DNA of 64,000 bases from Staphylococcus massiliensis CCUG 55927 (GTDB lineage: Bacteria > Bacillota > Bacilli > Staphylococcales > Staphylococcaceae), in contig NZ_JH815593.1 of NCBI RefSeq assembly GCF_000298075.1, positions 339,519-403,518 on the forward strand, given 5' to 3'. The notes under the pieces were generated by a model that made no database searches, was not told where the DNA came from, and was given only the letters and a program-made list of their open reading frames with translations. The position numbers and the translations under genes are program-made. Shown here one piece after another: positions 45,402 to 56,497 of the stretch. Numbering within the stretch: position 1 is the first letter of the stretch; every line of letters starts with the position of its first letter.

Positions 45402-46370
45402 TTACTCATCAAAGTAAGTGTTTAGTTGATCATGCGTATAATCATTACTTAAACCTACTAGAAGTTTCAAGCGTGCTTTGGCACCGTTTAAACCGTTCGA
45501 GAAGATAACACCTTTTTGTTGAAGTTGATAGCCACCGCCATCATACGCATATATCGCACCTACGATTCCATTAAATGAACGTGAAACAAGCACAATTGGT
45601 ATTCCTTTATCACGACAATGATCGAGACCTTCGATACAACTTGGTGGTAGGTTACCTTGACCTAGTGCTTCAATGACAATACCGTCAACTTCTTGTTCTG
45701 CATAGAAATCAAAGATATCCTTATTAATGCCCATATACGCCTTTATTAAAGGTACGTTCAAATTTGAATTGATATGATCTAAAATGGTATGTGGATATGG
45801 TCTATGGTGGAATAAAACACCACTTTTCGTCACTACACCAAGTGGTCCATGGTTTGGACTTTGGAACGTATTTGTATTAGATGTGTGCGTTTTAGTAACG
45901 TTACGTGCTGTATGAATTTCATCGTTAAAGACTACCATTACACCTTTATCGTATGAATCTTCAGCAGTCGCTACTCTAATAGCAGATATAAAATTGTATA
46001 AACCATCTGAACCAATTTCATTTGATGAACGCATTGCACCTGTTATCACGATAGGACGCTTAATACCTACATTTAAATCAAGTAAGAAAGCTGTTTCTTC
46101 AAGCGTATCTGTACCATGCGTTATCACGTAACCATCGTAGTCATTGCTTTCGTCAGCAGTTAGAATAATGCGTTGTAAAATTTCGACATGTTCAGTCGTC
46201 ATATGTGGAGAAGGAACATTGAAAGGTGTTTCTTCAACAATCTCTGCATACGATTGAATGATATCTTTGTGAGTTGTGATTGGGTTGTGTTCGTTTGTAA
46301 CTACTTTCTTCGATTCATCTTCAGACATACTAATCGTGCCACCAGTATGTAATACTAATAGTCTCTTCAT
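45402..46370 (-). CDS. ansA: L-asparaginase
   Basis: 322 residues from the ATG at 46370 (MKRLLVLHTGGTISM) with TAGGAGG upstream; the frame extends to 46394 without a site. The two catalytic motifs are HTGGTISM and ITHGTDTLEETAF. No signal peptide is seen, so it is a cytoplasmic type I asparaginase. It is divergent from cmk across about 75 bases. Confidence 0.92.
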   Translation of the reverse strand: MKRLLVLHTGGTISMSEDESKKVVTNEHNPITTHKDIIQSYAEIVEETPFNVPSPHMTTEHVEILQRIILTADESNDYDGYVITHGTDTLEETAFLLDLNVGIKRPIVITGAMRSSNEIGSDGLYNFISAIRVATAEDSYDKGVMVVFNDEIHTARNVTKTHTSNTNTFQSPNHGPLGVVTKSGVLFHHRPYPHTILDHINSNLNVPLIKAYMGINKDIFDFYAEQEVDGIVIEALGQGNLPPSCIEGLDHCRDKGIPIVLVSRSFNGIVGAIYAYDGGGYQLQQKGVIFSNGLNGAKARLKLLVGLSNDYTHDQLNTYFDE

Positions 46371-46445
46371 GAAACTTCCTCCTATTAATCGCATTCTTTT
46401 TTATGATAAAATAATCGTATTAAAACAACAAGGTAGGTTTATTAA

Positions 46446-47102
<657 letters not shown>

Positions 47103-47198
47103 AATTTGAATGTTATAAAAATTCGATTTTAATTTCTTGACAATTAGTCTGCTTTATAAGATGTTATAAGTATGTAGACGTATAAGGAGGCATTCAAG

Positions 47199-48380
47199 AT
47201 GACTGAAGAATTCAATGAATCAATGATTAAAGAAATTAAAGAAGGAGATAAGGTAACCGGTGAAGTACAACAACTCGAAGACAAACATGTTGTTGTATCT
47301 GTTAATGGTGGTAAATACAATGGTATTATCCCAATTAGCCAGCTATCAACGCACCACATCGAAAATGCGAGTGATGTAGTGAAAGTTGGAGACGAAATCG
47401 GTGCTTATGTTACAAAAATCGAAGTTGATGAGGAAAACGAAAGTGGTAGTTACATACTTTCTAAACGTCAACTTGAAGAAGAAAAATCATATGAATTTCT
47501 TAAAGAAAAACAAGATAACGACGAAACAATCGAAGCAAAAGTTACAGAAGTTGTTAAAGGTGGATTAGTTGTTGATGTTGGCCAAAGAGGTTTCATTCCT
47601 GCATCCCTCATCTCTACTGATTACATTGAAGACTTCTCTGATTATGATGGGAAAGTTCTTGAACTTAAAGTAGAGGAACTTGATCCTGAAAATAATCGTG
47701 TCATCCTAAGCCGTAAAGCTGTTGAAGCCATCGAGAATGAGAAGAAAAAAGAACAGTTACTTGATTCAATCCAAGCTGGGGATGTGCTTGAAGGTAAAGT
47801 TGCACGTTTAACTAACTTTGGTGCATTTATTGATTTAGGTGGCGTTGACGGTCTTGTTCACGTATCAGAACTTTCTCATGAACACGTTAAAACTCCAGAC
47901 GAAGTTGTAGAAATTGGTCAAACAGTTAACGTGAAAGTTCGTTCAGTAGAAAAAGACTCAGAACGCATCTCATTATCAATCAAAGACACTTTACCAAGTC
48001 CTTTTGAAACAATTAAAGAGAAATTCAACGAAGGCGATGTTGTTGAAGGTAAAGTTATGCGTTTAGCTAACTTTGGTGCGTTCGTTGAAATTGGTGCTGG
48101 CCTTCAAGGTTTAGTACACATCTCTGAAATTAGCCATAAACACATCGGTACACCTAACGAAGTCTTAGAACCAGGTGATACTGTAAACGTTAAAATCTTA
48201 GGTATTGACCAAGAGGAAGAACGTATTTCACTTTCAATCAAAGCAACTGAAGAAAAAGAAGAATCAAACGAAAGTGATGAAGAAACAACTCAATCTTATA
48301 CGACTAGCCAAGATTCAAACGAGGATAACCCAACTATCGGGGATATGTTCGGCGACAAACTTAAAGATTTAAACTTATAA
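47199..48380 (+). CDS. rpsA: 30S ribosomal protein S1
   Basis: 393 residues with four S1 RNA-binding domains, starting near residues 13, 103, 187 and 273; the last two are closely alike (GDVLEGKVARLTNFGAFIDL and GDVVEGKVMRLANFGAFVEI). This is the short Firmicutes form rather than the six-domain E. coli form. It has an acidic, Ser/Thr-rich tail. A consensus TTGACA at 47137 may belong to its own promoter, but no well-spaced -10 is clear. AAGGAGG precedes the ATG. Confidence 0.93.
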   Translation: MTEEFNESMIKEIKEGDKVTGEVQQLEDKHVVVSVNGGKYNGIIPISQLSTHHIENASDVVKVGDEIGAYVTKIEVDEENESGSYILSKRQLEEEKSYEFLKEKQDNDETIEAKVTEVVKGGLVVDVGQRGFIPASLISTDYIEDFSDYDGKVLELKVEELDPENNRVILSRKAVEAIENEKKKEQLLDSIQAGDVLEGKVARLTNFGAFIDLGGVDGLVHVSELSHEHVKTPDEVVEIGQTVNVKVRSVEKDSERISLSIKDTLPSPFETIKEKFNEGDVVEGKVMRLANFGAFVEIGAGLQGLVHISEISHKHIGTPNEVLEPGDTVNVKILGIDQEEERISLSIKATEEKEESNESDEETTQSYTTSQDSNEDNPTIGDMFGDKLKDLNL

Positions 48381-48399
48381 GTTTCATAAAATAAATGAT

Positions 48400-48468
48400 A
48401 ACGTCTATGCAATTTGATGATTACGACATGTTATGCGTCATCAATAAGTATTGTATAGACGTTTTTTA
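48400..48468 (+). terminator. rpsA terminator
   Basis: AACGTCTATGCAAT / ATTGTATAGACGTT form a long outer stem that encloses a second GATGA/TCATC pairing; TTTTTTATT follows. Confidence 0.75.
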
Positions 48469-48715
48469 TTGGTTCAATCTTTGTTTCTCTACTAGTAAAA
48501 GTCCTTTCAATACGCTATCCTTTTTCAAAAAATGACAAGTTCACCAGTCAAACTTGTGAGCGAACGTTAGAATAGGGCTGCATTCAAGAAAGTACCTGTT
48601 CTAAAGGGCTTTTCAAAAAGAAGAAACGAAACTGAGTAATGTACTGAACCTTATATTTTCTTTTTTATTCATATCCCGTATGGTAGAATAATAGAGATAT
48701 TTTAAGAGAGGGAGA
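48469..48715. other. Intergenic region rpsA / der
   Basis: Without a gene. It holds AAACTTGT/ACAAGTT partial pairings near 48535-48560 and one AGGGCTTTTCA copy (48605-48615). TAGAAT near 48684 may be the der -10 box. Confidence 0.4.
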
Positions 48716-48721
48716 ATGGTT

Positions 48722-50032
48722 ATGACAAAACCAATCGTAGCAATTGTTGGTAGACCTAACGTAGGTAAATCCACAATTTTCAACCGTATTGTTGGTGAAC
48801 GTGTCTCTATCGTTGAGGATACACCTGGTGTGACGCGTGACCGTATTTATTCAAGCGGTGAATGGCTTACAGATGAATTTAATATTATAGATACAGGCGG
48901 TATTGAAATCAGTGACGCACCTTTCCAAACGCAAATTCGTGCGCAAGCTGAAATCGCCATAGATGAAGCAGACGTTATTATCTTCATGGTTAATATTCGT
49001 GAAGGTTTAACACAAGATGATGAAATGATCGCGCAAATGCTTTACCGTTCAAATAAACCTGTCGTACTCGCGGTAAACAAAGTAGATAATCCTAAAATGC
49101 GTGCAGAAATTTATGACTTCTACGCTTTAGGATTCGGCGAACCATTCCCAATTTCAGGTTCTCATGGACTTGGTTTAGGTGACTTATTAGATGAAGTTAA
49201 AAATCATTTCAAACGTGAGGAAGAGGACCCATATGATGAAGATACAATTAAGTTATCAATCATTGGCCGTCCGAACGTTGGTAAATCAAGCTTAGTTAAT
49301 GCGATTCTCGGTGAAGAACGTGTTATCGTATCGAATGTCGCGGGAACAACGCGTGACGCGATTGATACGGAATATACGTTCGACGATCAAGACTACGTAT
49401 TAATCGATACAGCGGGGATGCGTAAGAAAGGTAAAGTATATGAGTCTACAGAGAAGTATTCTGTACTTCGTGCTTTAAAGGCCATCGAACGTTCAAACGT
49501 TGTTCTTGTCGTGATTGATGCGGAACAAGGTATTATCGAACAAGATAAGCGTGTTGCAGGTTATGCCCATGAACAAGGTAAAGCAATTGTGATTGTTGTC
49601 AATAAATGGGATACTGTAGAAAAAGAGAACAACACGATGAAGAAATTCGCGGATAAGGTCCGTAACGAATTTCAATTCTTAGATTATGCGCAGATCGCCT
49701 TCGTTTCAGCAAAACAAAAGCAACGTTTACGTACAATTTTCCCTTATATTAAAGAAGCGAGCGAAAATCATAAGAAACGTGTTAAAAGTTCTACTTTAAA
49801 CGAAGTGGTAACAGATGCCGTATCTATGAACCCAACACCTACTGATAAGGGTCGTAGACTTAACATCTTCTATGCGACTCAAGTTGCGATAGAACCACCA
49901 ACGTTTGTTATATTCGTAAATGATGTCGAATTAATGCACTTTTCATATAAACGTTACCTTGAGAATCAGATCCGACAAGCATTTGGTTTCGAAGGTACAC
50001 CTGTACATCTAATTCCTAGACGCAGAAACTAA
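48722..50032 (+). CDS. der: Ribosome-assembly GTPase Der (EngA)
   Basis: 436 residues from ATG 48722, the known staphylococcal length; an ATG at 48716 abuts the AGGGAG site. Two GTPase domains in tandem each carry GRPNVGKS (near residues 9 and 180), DTGG or DTAG, and NKxD (NKVD, NKWD). A KH-like domain forms the C-terminus. It is needed for 50S subunit assembly. Confidence 0.94.
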   Translation: MTKPIVAIVGRPNVGKSTIFNRIVGERVSIVEDTPGVTRDRIYSSGEWLTDEFNIIDTGGIEISDAPFQTQIRAQAEIAIDEADVIIFMVNIREGLTQDDEMIAQMLYRSNKPVVLAVNKVDNPKMRAEIYDFYALGFGEPFPISGSHGLGLGDLLDEVKNHFKREEEDPYDEDTIKLSIIGRPNVGKSSLVNAILGEERVIVSNVAGTTRDAIDTEYTFDDQDYVLIDTAGMRKKGKVYESTEKYSVLRALKAIERSNVVLVVIDAEQGIIEQDKRVAGYAHEQGKAIVIVVNKWDTVEKENNTMKKFADKVRNEFQFLDYAQIAFVSAKQKQRLRTIFPYIKEASENHKKRVKSSTLNEVVTDAVSMNPTPTDKGRRLNIFYATQVAIEPPTFVIFVNDVELMHFSYKRYLENQIRQAFGFEGTPVHLIPRRRN

Positions 50033-50046
50033 TTGGAGGGGATTCT

Positions 50047-51045
50047 ATGACAAATATTACTGTACTCGGTATGGGCAGCTTTGGTACTGCATTAGCCAAT
50101 GTCCTTGCCGAAAATGGTAGTAATGTTTTAATGTGGGGGAAATCTGAACAAAGCGTCAACGATTTAAACACTAAGCACCGTAACACGAAGTATCTTAAAG
50201 ATATCGATTTAGAGCCATCTATTAAAGCAACGTCTAACTTAGATGAAGCTGTTCGTCATGCAGATGTGTACGTTGTCGCGCTACCTACAAAAGCGATTAG
50301 ACAGGTATTAACCGATGTGAACGACAAGCTTGATTCTAAGAAGACATTTATACACGTTGCTAAAGGTATTGAGAACGATACCTTTAAACGTGTGTCTGAA
50401 ATGATCGAAGAAACGATTTCACCTGAATACTTTGAAGGTGTTGGTGTCTTATCTGGACCGAGTCACGCTGAAGAGGTTGTTGTTAAACAACCTACAACCG
50501 TTGCAGCATCATCTAAACAACACCGCATTAGTCAATTAATTCAAGATTTATTTATGAATGAATATTTACGCGTATATACAAATGACGATTTAGTCGGTGT
50601 TGAACTTGGCGGTGCCTTAAAGAATATCATTGCTTTAGCAAGTGGTATCGTGAGCGGAATCGGTTATGGCGATAACGCCAAAGCTGCTTTAATGACGCGT
50701 GGTTTGGCTGAAATTAGTCGCCTCGGTGAAAAGCTCGGTGCCGACCCTATGACATTTTTAGGTCTAGGTGGTATAGGTGACTTAATCGTGACGTGTACCT
50801 CTACGCACTCACGTAACTACACGTTGGGATATAAGCTCGGACAAGGTTTAACGTTAGAAGAAGCTTTAAATGAAATGAACATGGTTGTAGAAGGTGTATA
50901 TACAACGAATTCAGTTTATAATCTCGCTTTAAGAGAAGACGTAGAGATGCCAATTACGGAAGCTTTATACCGTGTTTTATTCGAGGATGCACCTGTTAAA
51001 GACAGTGTCAAAGCACTCATGGGTAGAACGAAGAAGTCAGAATAA
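50047..51045 (+). CDS. gpsA: Glycerol-3-phosphate dehydrogenase [NAD(P)+]
   Basis: 332 residues. Nucleotide motif [14 protein letters not shown] at residues 7-20, [10 protein letters not shown] mid-protein, catalytic Lys in [14 protein letters not shown], and [12 protein letters not shown] are characteristic. It makes sn-glycerol 3-phosphate for phospholipids and lipoteichoic acid. It lies 14 bases after der with TTGGAGGGG upstream, so co-transcription is likely. Confidence 0.94.
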   Translation: MTNITVLGMGSFGTALANVLAENGSNVLMWGKSEQSVNDLNTKHRNTKYLKDIDLEPSIKATSNLDEAVRHADVYVVALPTKAIRQVLTDVNDKLDSKKTFIHVAKGIENDTFKRVSEMIEETISPEYFEGVGVLSGPSHAEEVVVKQPTTVAASSKQHRISQLIQDLFMNEYLRVYTNDDLVGVELGGALKNIIALASGIVSGIGYGDNAKAALMTRGLAEISRLGEKLGADPMTFLGLGGIGDLIVTCTSTHSRNYTLGYKLGQGLTLEEALNEMNMVVEGVYTTNSVYNLALREDVEMPITEALYRVLFEDAPVKDSVKALMGRTKKSE

Positions 51046-51215
51046 TGTGTTATATTACAATTTTCTTGAATTTGGTAACAAATTTCTTGAAAATGTGTTC
51101 AAATCAACGTTTTTAAGCACATAAATCGTTGCAGATACTGATAACACTGTGTTAAAGTCATACCATAATGATATAACCTTATATCATTACATAACCTTCC
51201 GGGAGGTGAATTGAC

Positions 51216-51488
51216 ATGAACAAAACTGACTTAATCAACGCTGTTGCTGATCAAGCGGACTTAACTAAAAAAGAAGCTGGTCAAGCAGTTGATGCCGTTT
51301 TCGAATCAATTCAAACATCACTATCAAAAGGTGAGAAAGTACAATTAATTGGTTTCGGTAACTTTGAGGTACGTGAGCGTGCTGCACGTAAAGGACGTAA
51401 CCCTCAAACTGGTAAAGAAATTGACATTCCTGCAAGCAAAGTTCCAGCTTTCAAAGCAGGTAAAGCTCTTAAAGACGCTGTAAAATAA
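51216..51488 (+). CDS. hup: DNA-binding protein HU
   Basis: 90 residues. The HU/IHF signature [20 protein letters not shown] is at about 46-65, including the beta arm that enters the minor groove. It is a nucleoid protein binding DNA as a dimer. GGGAGGTG precedes the ATG. It is a single-gene unit with a terminator. Confidence 0.96.
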   Translation: MNKTDLINAVADQADLTKKEAGQAVDAVFESIQTSLSKGEKVQLIGFGNFEVRERAARKGRNPQTGKEIDIPASKVPAFKAGKALKDAVK

Positions 51489-51498
51489 TAACGCATAA

Positions 51499-51526
51499 AA
51501 AGGCCCTTTTATAAGGGCTTTTTTTA
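51499..51526 (+). terminator. hup terminator
   Basis: AAGGCCCTT / AAGGGCTTT stem with a TTAT loop and a T-run of seven. Confidence 0.8.
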
Positions 51527-51574
51527 TTGGTTCTAAATCAATTACGGTTGTTTAAGGTTTAATTTAGTTTTCTT

Positions 51575-51697
51575 AACAGCTGACTCCTAGGGGTGGGGCC
51601 CACGGTACAGTTAATGAACAAAGTAGTTGTGCTACTTTGTAAGTCCAACTAACGTACTGTAAGTACGAGTTGTACTTTACAGGAAAGCATGCTGTAT
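51575..51697 (+). repeat. Multi-hairpin intergenic element, copy E
   Basis: Left end AACAGCTGACTCCTAGGGG, then ACAAAGTAG/CTACTTTGT and GTCCAACTAACGTACT/AGTACGAGTTGTAC hairpins, and right end AGGAAAGCATGCTGT. The GCAAATT and GCCGGGG modules are absent. The arm pair GTACT/AGTAC differs from copies C and F but keeps pairing. Confidence 0.78.
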
Positions 51698-51878
51698 AAG
51701 GAATTGTTCTAAATGTCCTACCTATGTCAAACAACAATCTTAAATATTAATAAACTTAATTTAAAATAAGGAATGTCATCTTAATCCAGATATTTAAACG
51801 TTTTATGAATAATTACGATTTTTAATTTCGTAACGATAATGTTATTATGGATAGTGATTATAACTTGAGGTGTGGGAC
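51698..51878. other. Intergenic region before hepS
   Basis: AT-rich, without a gene. A TTGAGGTG ribosome site ends it; the hepS promoter should lie here but no strong box pair is clear. Confidence 0.35.
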
Positions 51879-52457
51879 ATGGATTCTATAATGACATTAT
51901 TTAACAAACAAATTAAAGACGTTTTAAGTGATATTAATTACAATGAACCAATTATTGTAAACGAGCCGTTGAGTGAGGTACTAGATACATATCATCTTCC
52001 GACTGAAGCTAAACTTTCATGTCTCATGATAGATACTGCAATGAATTTGTTAGATTCAATCTCATTTGATCATACATCGAAGCACTCGATATTAATTGGG
52101 GATTTATTGAGCGCGCATTATTATACGATTTTAGCTACGTTTAACGATTTGACTTTTCAAAAGAGAATGAGCGAAGCCATCATTAAATCTAACGAATTGA
52201 AATCATATATTCACCATCACAAACTTGATACACCTACACTAATCGATACAATTATCGAAATTGAGACAATCTTTCCACAAACCGCGTTCCAGACGTTCGA
52301 CGTTGACTATAGACAAGACGTATTCTTACAACTTGCATATAAACGACTCACAGACTATCATCCAGATTATTTGAATCACTTATCTGATGAAGCCTACCAA
52401 GAACTCATTGACGTAGTTTCCAACGATTATATAAAAGTAGAGGGTAATAAATCATGA
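51879..52457 (+). CDS. hepS: Heptaprenyl diphosphate synthase component 1
   Basis: 192 residues from ATG 51879 with GAGGTG upstream. The sequence alone is weakly conserved and helical ([18 protein letters not shown] resembles the HepS/component 1 core). The identification rests mainly on its place directly before menG and hepT, the same three-gene order as in Bacillus. It forms the heterodimer with HepT that makes the menaquinone side chain. It overlaps menG by 4 bases. Confidence 0.8.
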   Translation: MDSIMTLFNKQIKDVLSDINYNEPIIVNEPLSEVLDTYHLPTEAKLSCLMIDTAMNLLDSISFDHTSKHSILIGDLLSAHYYTILATFNDLTFQKRMSEAIIKSNELKSYIHHHKLDTPTLIDTIIEIETIFPQTAFQTFDVDYRQDVFLQLAYKRLTDYHPDYLNHLSDEAYQELIDVVSNDYIKVEGNKS

Positions 52458-53179
52458 CTAAAAATAAAGCGAATAAAGAACAAGTTCATACCGTATTCCA
52501 AAATATTTCAACGAAGTACGATACTTTAAATAACATTATCAGCTTCGAGCAACATAAGATCTGGCGTAAAAAGATTATGAAAGAAATGAAGGTTCAATCA
52601 GGTTCTACTGCATTAGATGTATGTTGTGGTACGGCTGATTGGACGATTGCGTTAAGTAAAGACGTTGGTCCAGACGGCGAGGTTATTGGGCTAGACTTTA
52701 GTGAGAATATGCTTGAAGTCGGCAAAGAGAAAACGGTTGATATGGCGAATATTAAGCTTATCCAAGGCGACGCGATGTCATTACCATTTGATGATAACGA
52801 ATTTGATTACGTTACGATTGGTTTCGGATTACGTAATGTGCCGGACTATAAGGCTGCTTTAGCGGAGATGTACCGCGTCTTAAAACCAGGCGGCATGGTC
52901 GTATGTCTTGAAACGAGTCAACCAACGATGCCTGTATTTAAGCAACTGTATCGATTATACTTTAAATTTGTAATGCCGATATTTGGTAAGATATTCGCTA
53001 AATCTCAAGCTGAGTATGAATGGTTGCAGCAATCAACGTTCGATTTTCCTGACAAAAAGACCTTAAAGCGTATGTTTGAAGAAGTTAACTTTAAGGATGT
53101 TAAAGTGCGTAGCTTTACAGGTGGCGTTGCTGCGATGCATTTAGGTTATAAAGAAAACAGTACTTCAAAAGGTGATTAA
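52454..53179 (+). CDS. menG: Demethylmenaquinone methyltransferase
   Basis: 241 residues. The N-terminal [20 protein letters not shown] and HKIWRKK are UbiE/MenG signatures; the S-adenosylmethionine motif is [15 protein letters not shown], and the second family signature is around [18 protein letters not shown]. It performs the last step of menaquinone synthesis. It is coupled on both sides, overlapping hepS. Confidence 0.94.
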   Translation: MTKNKANKEQVHTVFQNISTKYDTLNNIISFEQHKIWRKKIMKEMKVQSGSTALDVCCGTADWTIALSKDVGPDGEVIGLDFSENMLEVGKEKTVDMANIKLIQGDAMSLPFDDNEFDYVTIGFGLRNVPDYKAALAEMYRVLKPGGMVVCLETSQPTMPVFKQLYRLYFKFVMPIFGKIFAKSQAEYEWLQQSTFDFPDKKTLKRMFEEVNFKDVKVRSFTGGVAAMHLGYKENSTSKGD

Positions 53180-53180
53180 T

Positions 53181-54134
53181 GTGTCAAAGATTAACATGAA
53201 CAGTGAAATTAAGAAGATTGAGAAACAACTAAAAAAAGAAGTGAGTAGTGCTGATCACACACTTAATGACACAAGTCATCACCTACTTGATTCTGGCGGT
53301 AAACGTGTACGCCCACTGTTCGTCATTCTAAGTAGCCAGTTTGGAACGAAGGTTAATGACGAAAGTTATCGTGTTGCAGTCGCGCTTGAACTGATTCATA
53401 TGGCGACTTTAGTTCATGATGACGTTATTGATAAAAGCGATAAACGTCGTGGTCGCCCGACGATCGTTAAGAAATGGGATCAACCAACTGCAATACTTAC
53501 GGGAAATTTTCTGCTCGCACGTGCTCTAGAATACATCTCTTCGATTGATAACCAAGCGATTCATACGACATTGTCTAAAGCGATTGTAGAAGTATGTCGC
53601 GGTGAGTTGTTTCAATTTGAAGATCAATTTAATGGTAAACAAACGATTACGAATTACCTCAGACGCATAAATCGTAAGACAGCGTTACTGATTCAACTTG
53701 CTACAGAACTTGGCGCTATGTCATCACATTCAACGGATGAGACCGTATATCGTTTGAAGATGATTGGTCACTATATCGGAATGAGTTTCCAAATTGTCGA
53801 TGATATTCTCGATTTCACAAGTACCGAGAAGGCATTAGGGAAGCCTGTAGGTAGCGACCTCATGAATGGTCATATCACGTTACCAGTACTGTTAGAAATG
53901 CGCAAGGATGCAAACTTTAAAGCACGTATTGAGGCGCTTCATGCGGAATCAGAACCTAAAGAGTTCGATGCGATTATTAAGCGTGTTAGACAATCAGCGT
54001 CGATTGATGAGTCTAAGGCCATTAGTCAGCGTTATTTAGACAAAGCGATTCAATTATTGAATGAGCTTGAAGATAATCACGCTAAAGTTTTAATCGAGAA
54101 ATTGATACACCGTATGGGTAAACGTACAGCTTAA
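53181..54134 (+). CDS. hepT: Heptaprenyl diphosphate synthase component 2
   Basis: 317 residues from GTG 53181 (VSKINMNSEIKKIEKQL), with AAAGGTG upstream; an earlier GTG at 53172 is within that site. The two aspartate-rich motifs of trans-prenyltransferases are LVHDDVIDKSDKRRGRPT and FQIVDDILDF. It is the catalytic subunit for the menaquinone side chain. It ends the hepS-menG-hepT operon with a terminator. Confidence 0.93.
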   Translation: MSKINMNSEIKKIEKQLKKEVSSADHTLNDTSHHLLDSGGKRVRPLFVILSSQFGTKVNDESYRVAVALELIHMATLVHDDVIDKSDKRRGRPTIVKKWDQPTAILTGNFLLARALEYISSIDNQAIHTTLSKAIVEVCRGELFQFEDQFNGKQTITNYLRRINRKTALLIQLATELGAMSSHSTDETVYRLKMIGHYIGMSFQIVDDILDFTSTEKALGKPVGSDLMNGHITLPVLLEMRKDANFKARIEALHAESEPKEFDAIIKRVRQSASIDESKAISQRYLDKAIQLLNELEDNHAKVLIEKLIHRMGKRTA

Positions 54135-54160
54135 TGTACGATCAAAGATAAATTGATGTG

Positions 54161-54195
54161 CCAGTGGGTGTCGTAACGTCCGCTGGTTTTTGTTT
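54161..54195 (+). terminator. hepT terminator
   Basis: CCAGTGG / CCGCTGG stem (one G-U pair) followed by TTTTTGTTT. Confidence 0.65.
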
Positions 54196-54394
54196 GAGTA
54201 TTTTTCTTTAAATGCGTGCGTGTTTTGAAAGGGCTTTTGCTAATGAAGATTGAAGGGTATAAAGATTCCACTTCTCATCCTTGAAAAGCCCTCTAAGCGT
54301 AGCGTTGAGATGACTTGATATTTAGAATTGAATGAATAATTAAATAATGATACTATTAATGAGAAATACATAATTGAAATAGGGGGATTTATCC
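54196..54394. other. Intergenic region hepT / ndk
   Basis: No gene. It contains AAAGGGCTTTTG at 54231 and TGAAAAGCCCT at 54282, two forms of the window's frequent motif in opposite orientation 50 bases apart. Confidence 0.4.
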
Positions 54395-54844
54395 ATGGAA
54401 CGTACGTTTCTTATGCTTAAACCAGATGCAGTTCAACGTAATTTAATCGGAGAAGTTGTATCACGCTTAGAAAAGAAAGGCTTAAAATTAGTAGGCGCTA
54501 AATTAATGACTGTACCTAAGTCTTTAGCTGAAGAGCACTACAAAGAGCTTTCTGACAAACCATTCTATGATGGATTAATTTCATTTATTACATCAGCACC
54601 TGTATTTGCGATGGTTGTTGAAGGGGAAGATGTTGTTAACGTAACACGTACAATTATCGGTAGTACAAATCCAACAGAAGCAACACCTGGTACAATTCGT
54701 GCTGACTACGGTTTAACTGTAGGCCGTAACGTGATTCACGGTTCTGACTCAAATGAATCAGCTGAACGTGAAATTAACTTATGGTTCAACGAAGATGAAT
54801 TAACGGATTACAAATCTATCCAAGAACCATGGATTTACGAATAA
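54395..54844 (+). CDS. ndk: Nucleoside diphosphate kinase
   Basis: 149 residues, the normal length. [15 protein letters not shown] at the start and the active-site motif [10 protein letters not shown] (phospho-histidine) near residue 115 are diagnostic. It balances nucleoside triphosphate pools. It is followed by a terminator. Confidence 0.95.
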   Translation: MERTFLMLKPDAVQRNLIGEVVSRLEKKGLKLVGAKLMTVPKSLAEEHYKELSDKPFYDGLISFITSAPVFAMVVEGEDVVNVTRTIIGSTNPTEATPGTIRADYGLTVGRNVIHGSDSNESAEREINLWFNEDELTDYKSIQEPWIYE

Positions 54845-54861
54845 TACGCAATTAAGTTTGG

Positions 54862-54891
54862 AAGCTAAGACGATGAGTCTTAGCTTTTTTA
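54862..54891 (+). terminator. ndk terminator
   Basis: AAGCTAAGAC / GTCTTAGCTT stem with GATGA loop and a T-run. Confidence 0.8.
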
Positions 54892-54908
54892 TAATTCATA
54901 AAATTTCT

Positions 54909-55054
54909 TAACAGCATGTTTTCATTTTAGTATGCAAAATAAAACAATTCTATCAAAAAGCAAGCTTTCCTGTATAGTCCAACTCAAACTTCAGTTTGTT
55001 AGTTGGACTTACAAAGTAGCTATGCTACTTTGTACCATGCTCAACCCCCAGCTC
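54909..55054 (-). repeat. Multi-hairpin intergenic element, copy F (reverse)
   Basis: In reverse orientation: AACAGCATG and AAGCTTTCCTGT end, then GTCCAACTCAAACT/AGTTTGTTAGTTGGAC and ACAAAGTAGC/GCTACTTTGT hairpins, ending in CCCCCAGCT. About 45 bases of unrelated AT-rich sequence interrupt the GCATG...CTTTCCT end. The left part of the element is truncated. Confidence 0.75.
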
Positions 55055-55318
55055 TATACTTAGTAATTCGCTTAAACGTGATAGGTTAAGATTTAGCGGT
55101 GCGTTCAACGTTAAGTGCGTTGTTTTCCTCGAGCTTCTACCTAACCTTTAAACGTTTGGATTGAAGTGTCATTCCTCCTGTATGATATAATACTCGTGAT
55201 TATTCGTGTCGTTACCACATTACATATGTTTTTTCTAATTTTTCAGTTAATTAAATTCAAACTCTGTGGTAGAATTTAGAAATATCTTATTAAATATTTA
55301 TAGAACGGAGTGATGAGG
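55055..55318. other. Leader region of the aroCBA operon
   Basis: No gene. A TATAAT at 55186-55191 with TTGAAG at 55161 (19-base spacing) is a possible promoter. A hairpin-like CGTTCAACGTTAAGTGCG segment lies near 55102. Confidence 0.35.
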
Positions 55319-56485
55319 ATGCGTTTTTTAACATCTGGTGAATCCCATGGACCTCAATTAACAGTTATCGTTGAAGGTGTACCTGCACACTTAGAAGTTA
55401 ATGTTGAGGATATTAATAAAGAAATGTTTAAACGTCAAGGTGGATACGGACGTGGACGCCGTATGCAAATTGAGAAGGATGCGGTAGAAATTGTTTCAGG
55501 TGTACGAAATGGTTACACACTAGGTAGCCCAATTACGTTAGTGATTACAAATGATGATTTCACGCATTGGCGAAACATTATGGGTGTACATCCAATTAGT
55601 GAAGAAGCTCAGGCAAACATGAAACGCGTAATCACTAAACCTAGACCAGGTCATGCTGATTTAGTTGGCGGTATGAAGTATCAACATCGCGACTTACGTA
55701 ATGTACTTGAACGTTCATCTGCACGTGAAACTGCAGCGCGTGTAGCGGTAGGTGCGTTGTCTAAAATTTTACTTAAGCAACTTAGTATCGATATCTTTAG
55801 TCGTGTCGTTGAAATTGGCGGTATTAAAGATACAAGTGAATTCGACCTAGACTTAATTAAATCTAAATGTGACCAAAATGATGTTCGCGTTATCGATGAC
55901 ACGATTGCGCAATCAATTCGTGATAAAATCGATCAAGCGAAAAAAGACGGCGACTCTATTGGTGGCGTCGTTCAAGTTATTGTAGATAAGATGCCTGTCG
56001 GAATAGGTAGTTATGTGCATTACGATAGAAAGCTTGATGGGCGTATTGCGCAAGGTGTTGTAAGTATTAATGCGTTTAAAGGTGTTAGCTTTGGTGATGG
56101 TTTTAGCGTTGCAGGAAAGCCTGGCAGTGAAGTTCAAGATCAAATCGCATATGATGAAACAAAAGGTTATATGCGTCTATCTAATCACTTAGGTGGTCTT
56201 GAAGGCGGTATGTCGAACGGGATGCCGTTAATTGTAAATGGTGTTATGAAACCGATTCCTACATTATATAAACCGTTAAATTCCATCGATATCGAAACGA
56301 AAGAACCGTTTAAAGCAACTATTGAACGTTCTGACAGTTGTGCGTTACCTGCAGCGAGTGTGGTATGTGAACACGTGGTGGCTTTTGAAGTTGCGAAGGC
56401 ACTTATTGAAGAATTTGAATCGAATACGATGATGCAACTAAAAGCACAGATTGAGAATCGACGTGCGACGAATCAAACGTTCTAG
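55319..56485 (+). CDS. aroC: Chorismate synthase
   Basis: 388 residues from ATG 55319 ([13 protein letters not shown]), the length known from S. aureus; earlier GTG/ATG codons at 55310 and 55313 fall within the GGAGTG site. Signatures are [30 protein letters not shown] and the [14 protein letters not shown] motif. It makes chorismate from EPSP with reduced FMN as cofactor. It leads aroC-aroB-aroA, with 12 bases before aroB. Confidence 0.95.
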   Translation: MRFLTSGESHGPQLTVIVEGVPAHLEVNVEDINKEMFKRQGGYGRGRRMQIEKDAVEIVSGVRNGYTLGSPITLVITNDDFTHWRNIMGVHPISEEAQANMKRVITKPRPGHADLVGGMKYQHRDLRNVLERSSARETAARVAVGALSKILLKQLSIDIFSRVVEIGGIKDTSEFDLDLIKSKCDQNDVRVIDDTIAQSIRDKIDQAKKDGDSIGGVVQVIVDKMPVGIGSYVHYDRKLDGRIAQGVVSINAFKGVSFGDGFSVAGKPGSEVQDQIAYDETKGYMRLSNHLGGLEGGMSNGMPLIVNGVMKPIPTLYKPLNSIDIETKEPFKATIERSDSCALPAASVVCEHVVAFEVAKALIEEFESNTMMQLKAQIENRRATNQTF

Positions 56486-56497
56486 GGAGTGAACGCA

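Noticed and set aside
47137-47198. rpsA promoter
   Set aside because: A perfect TTGACA is present but no -10 box lies at 16-18 bases, so I did not list it as a feature.
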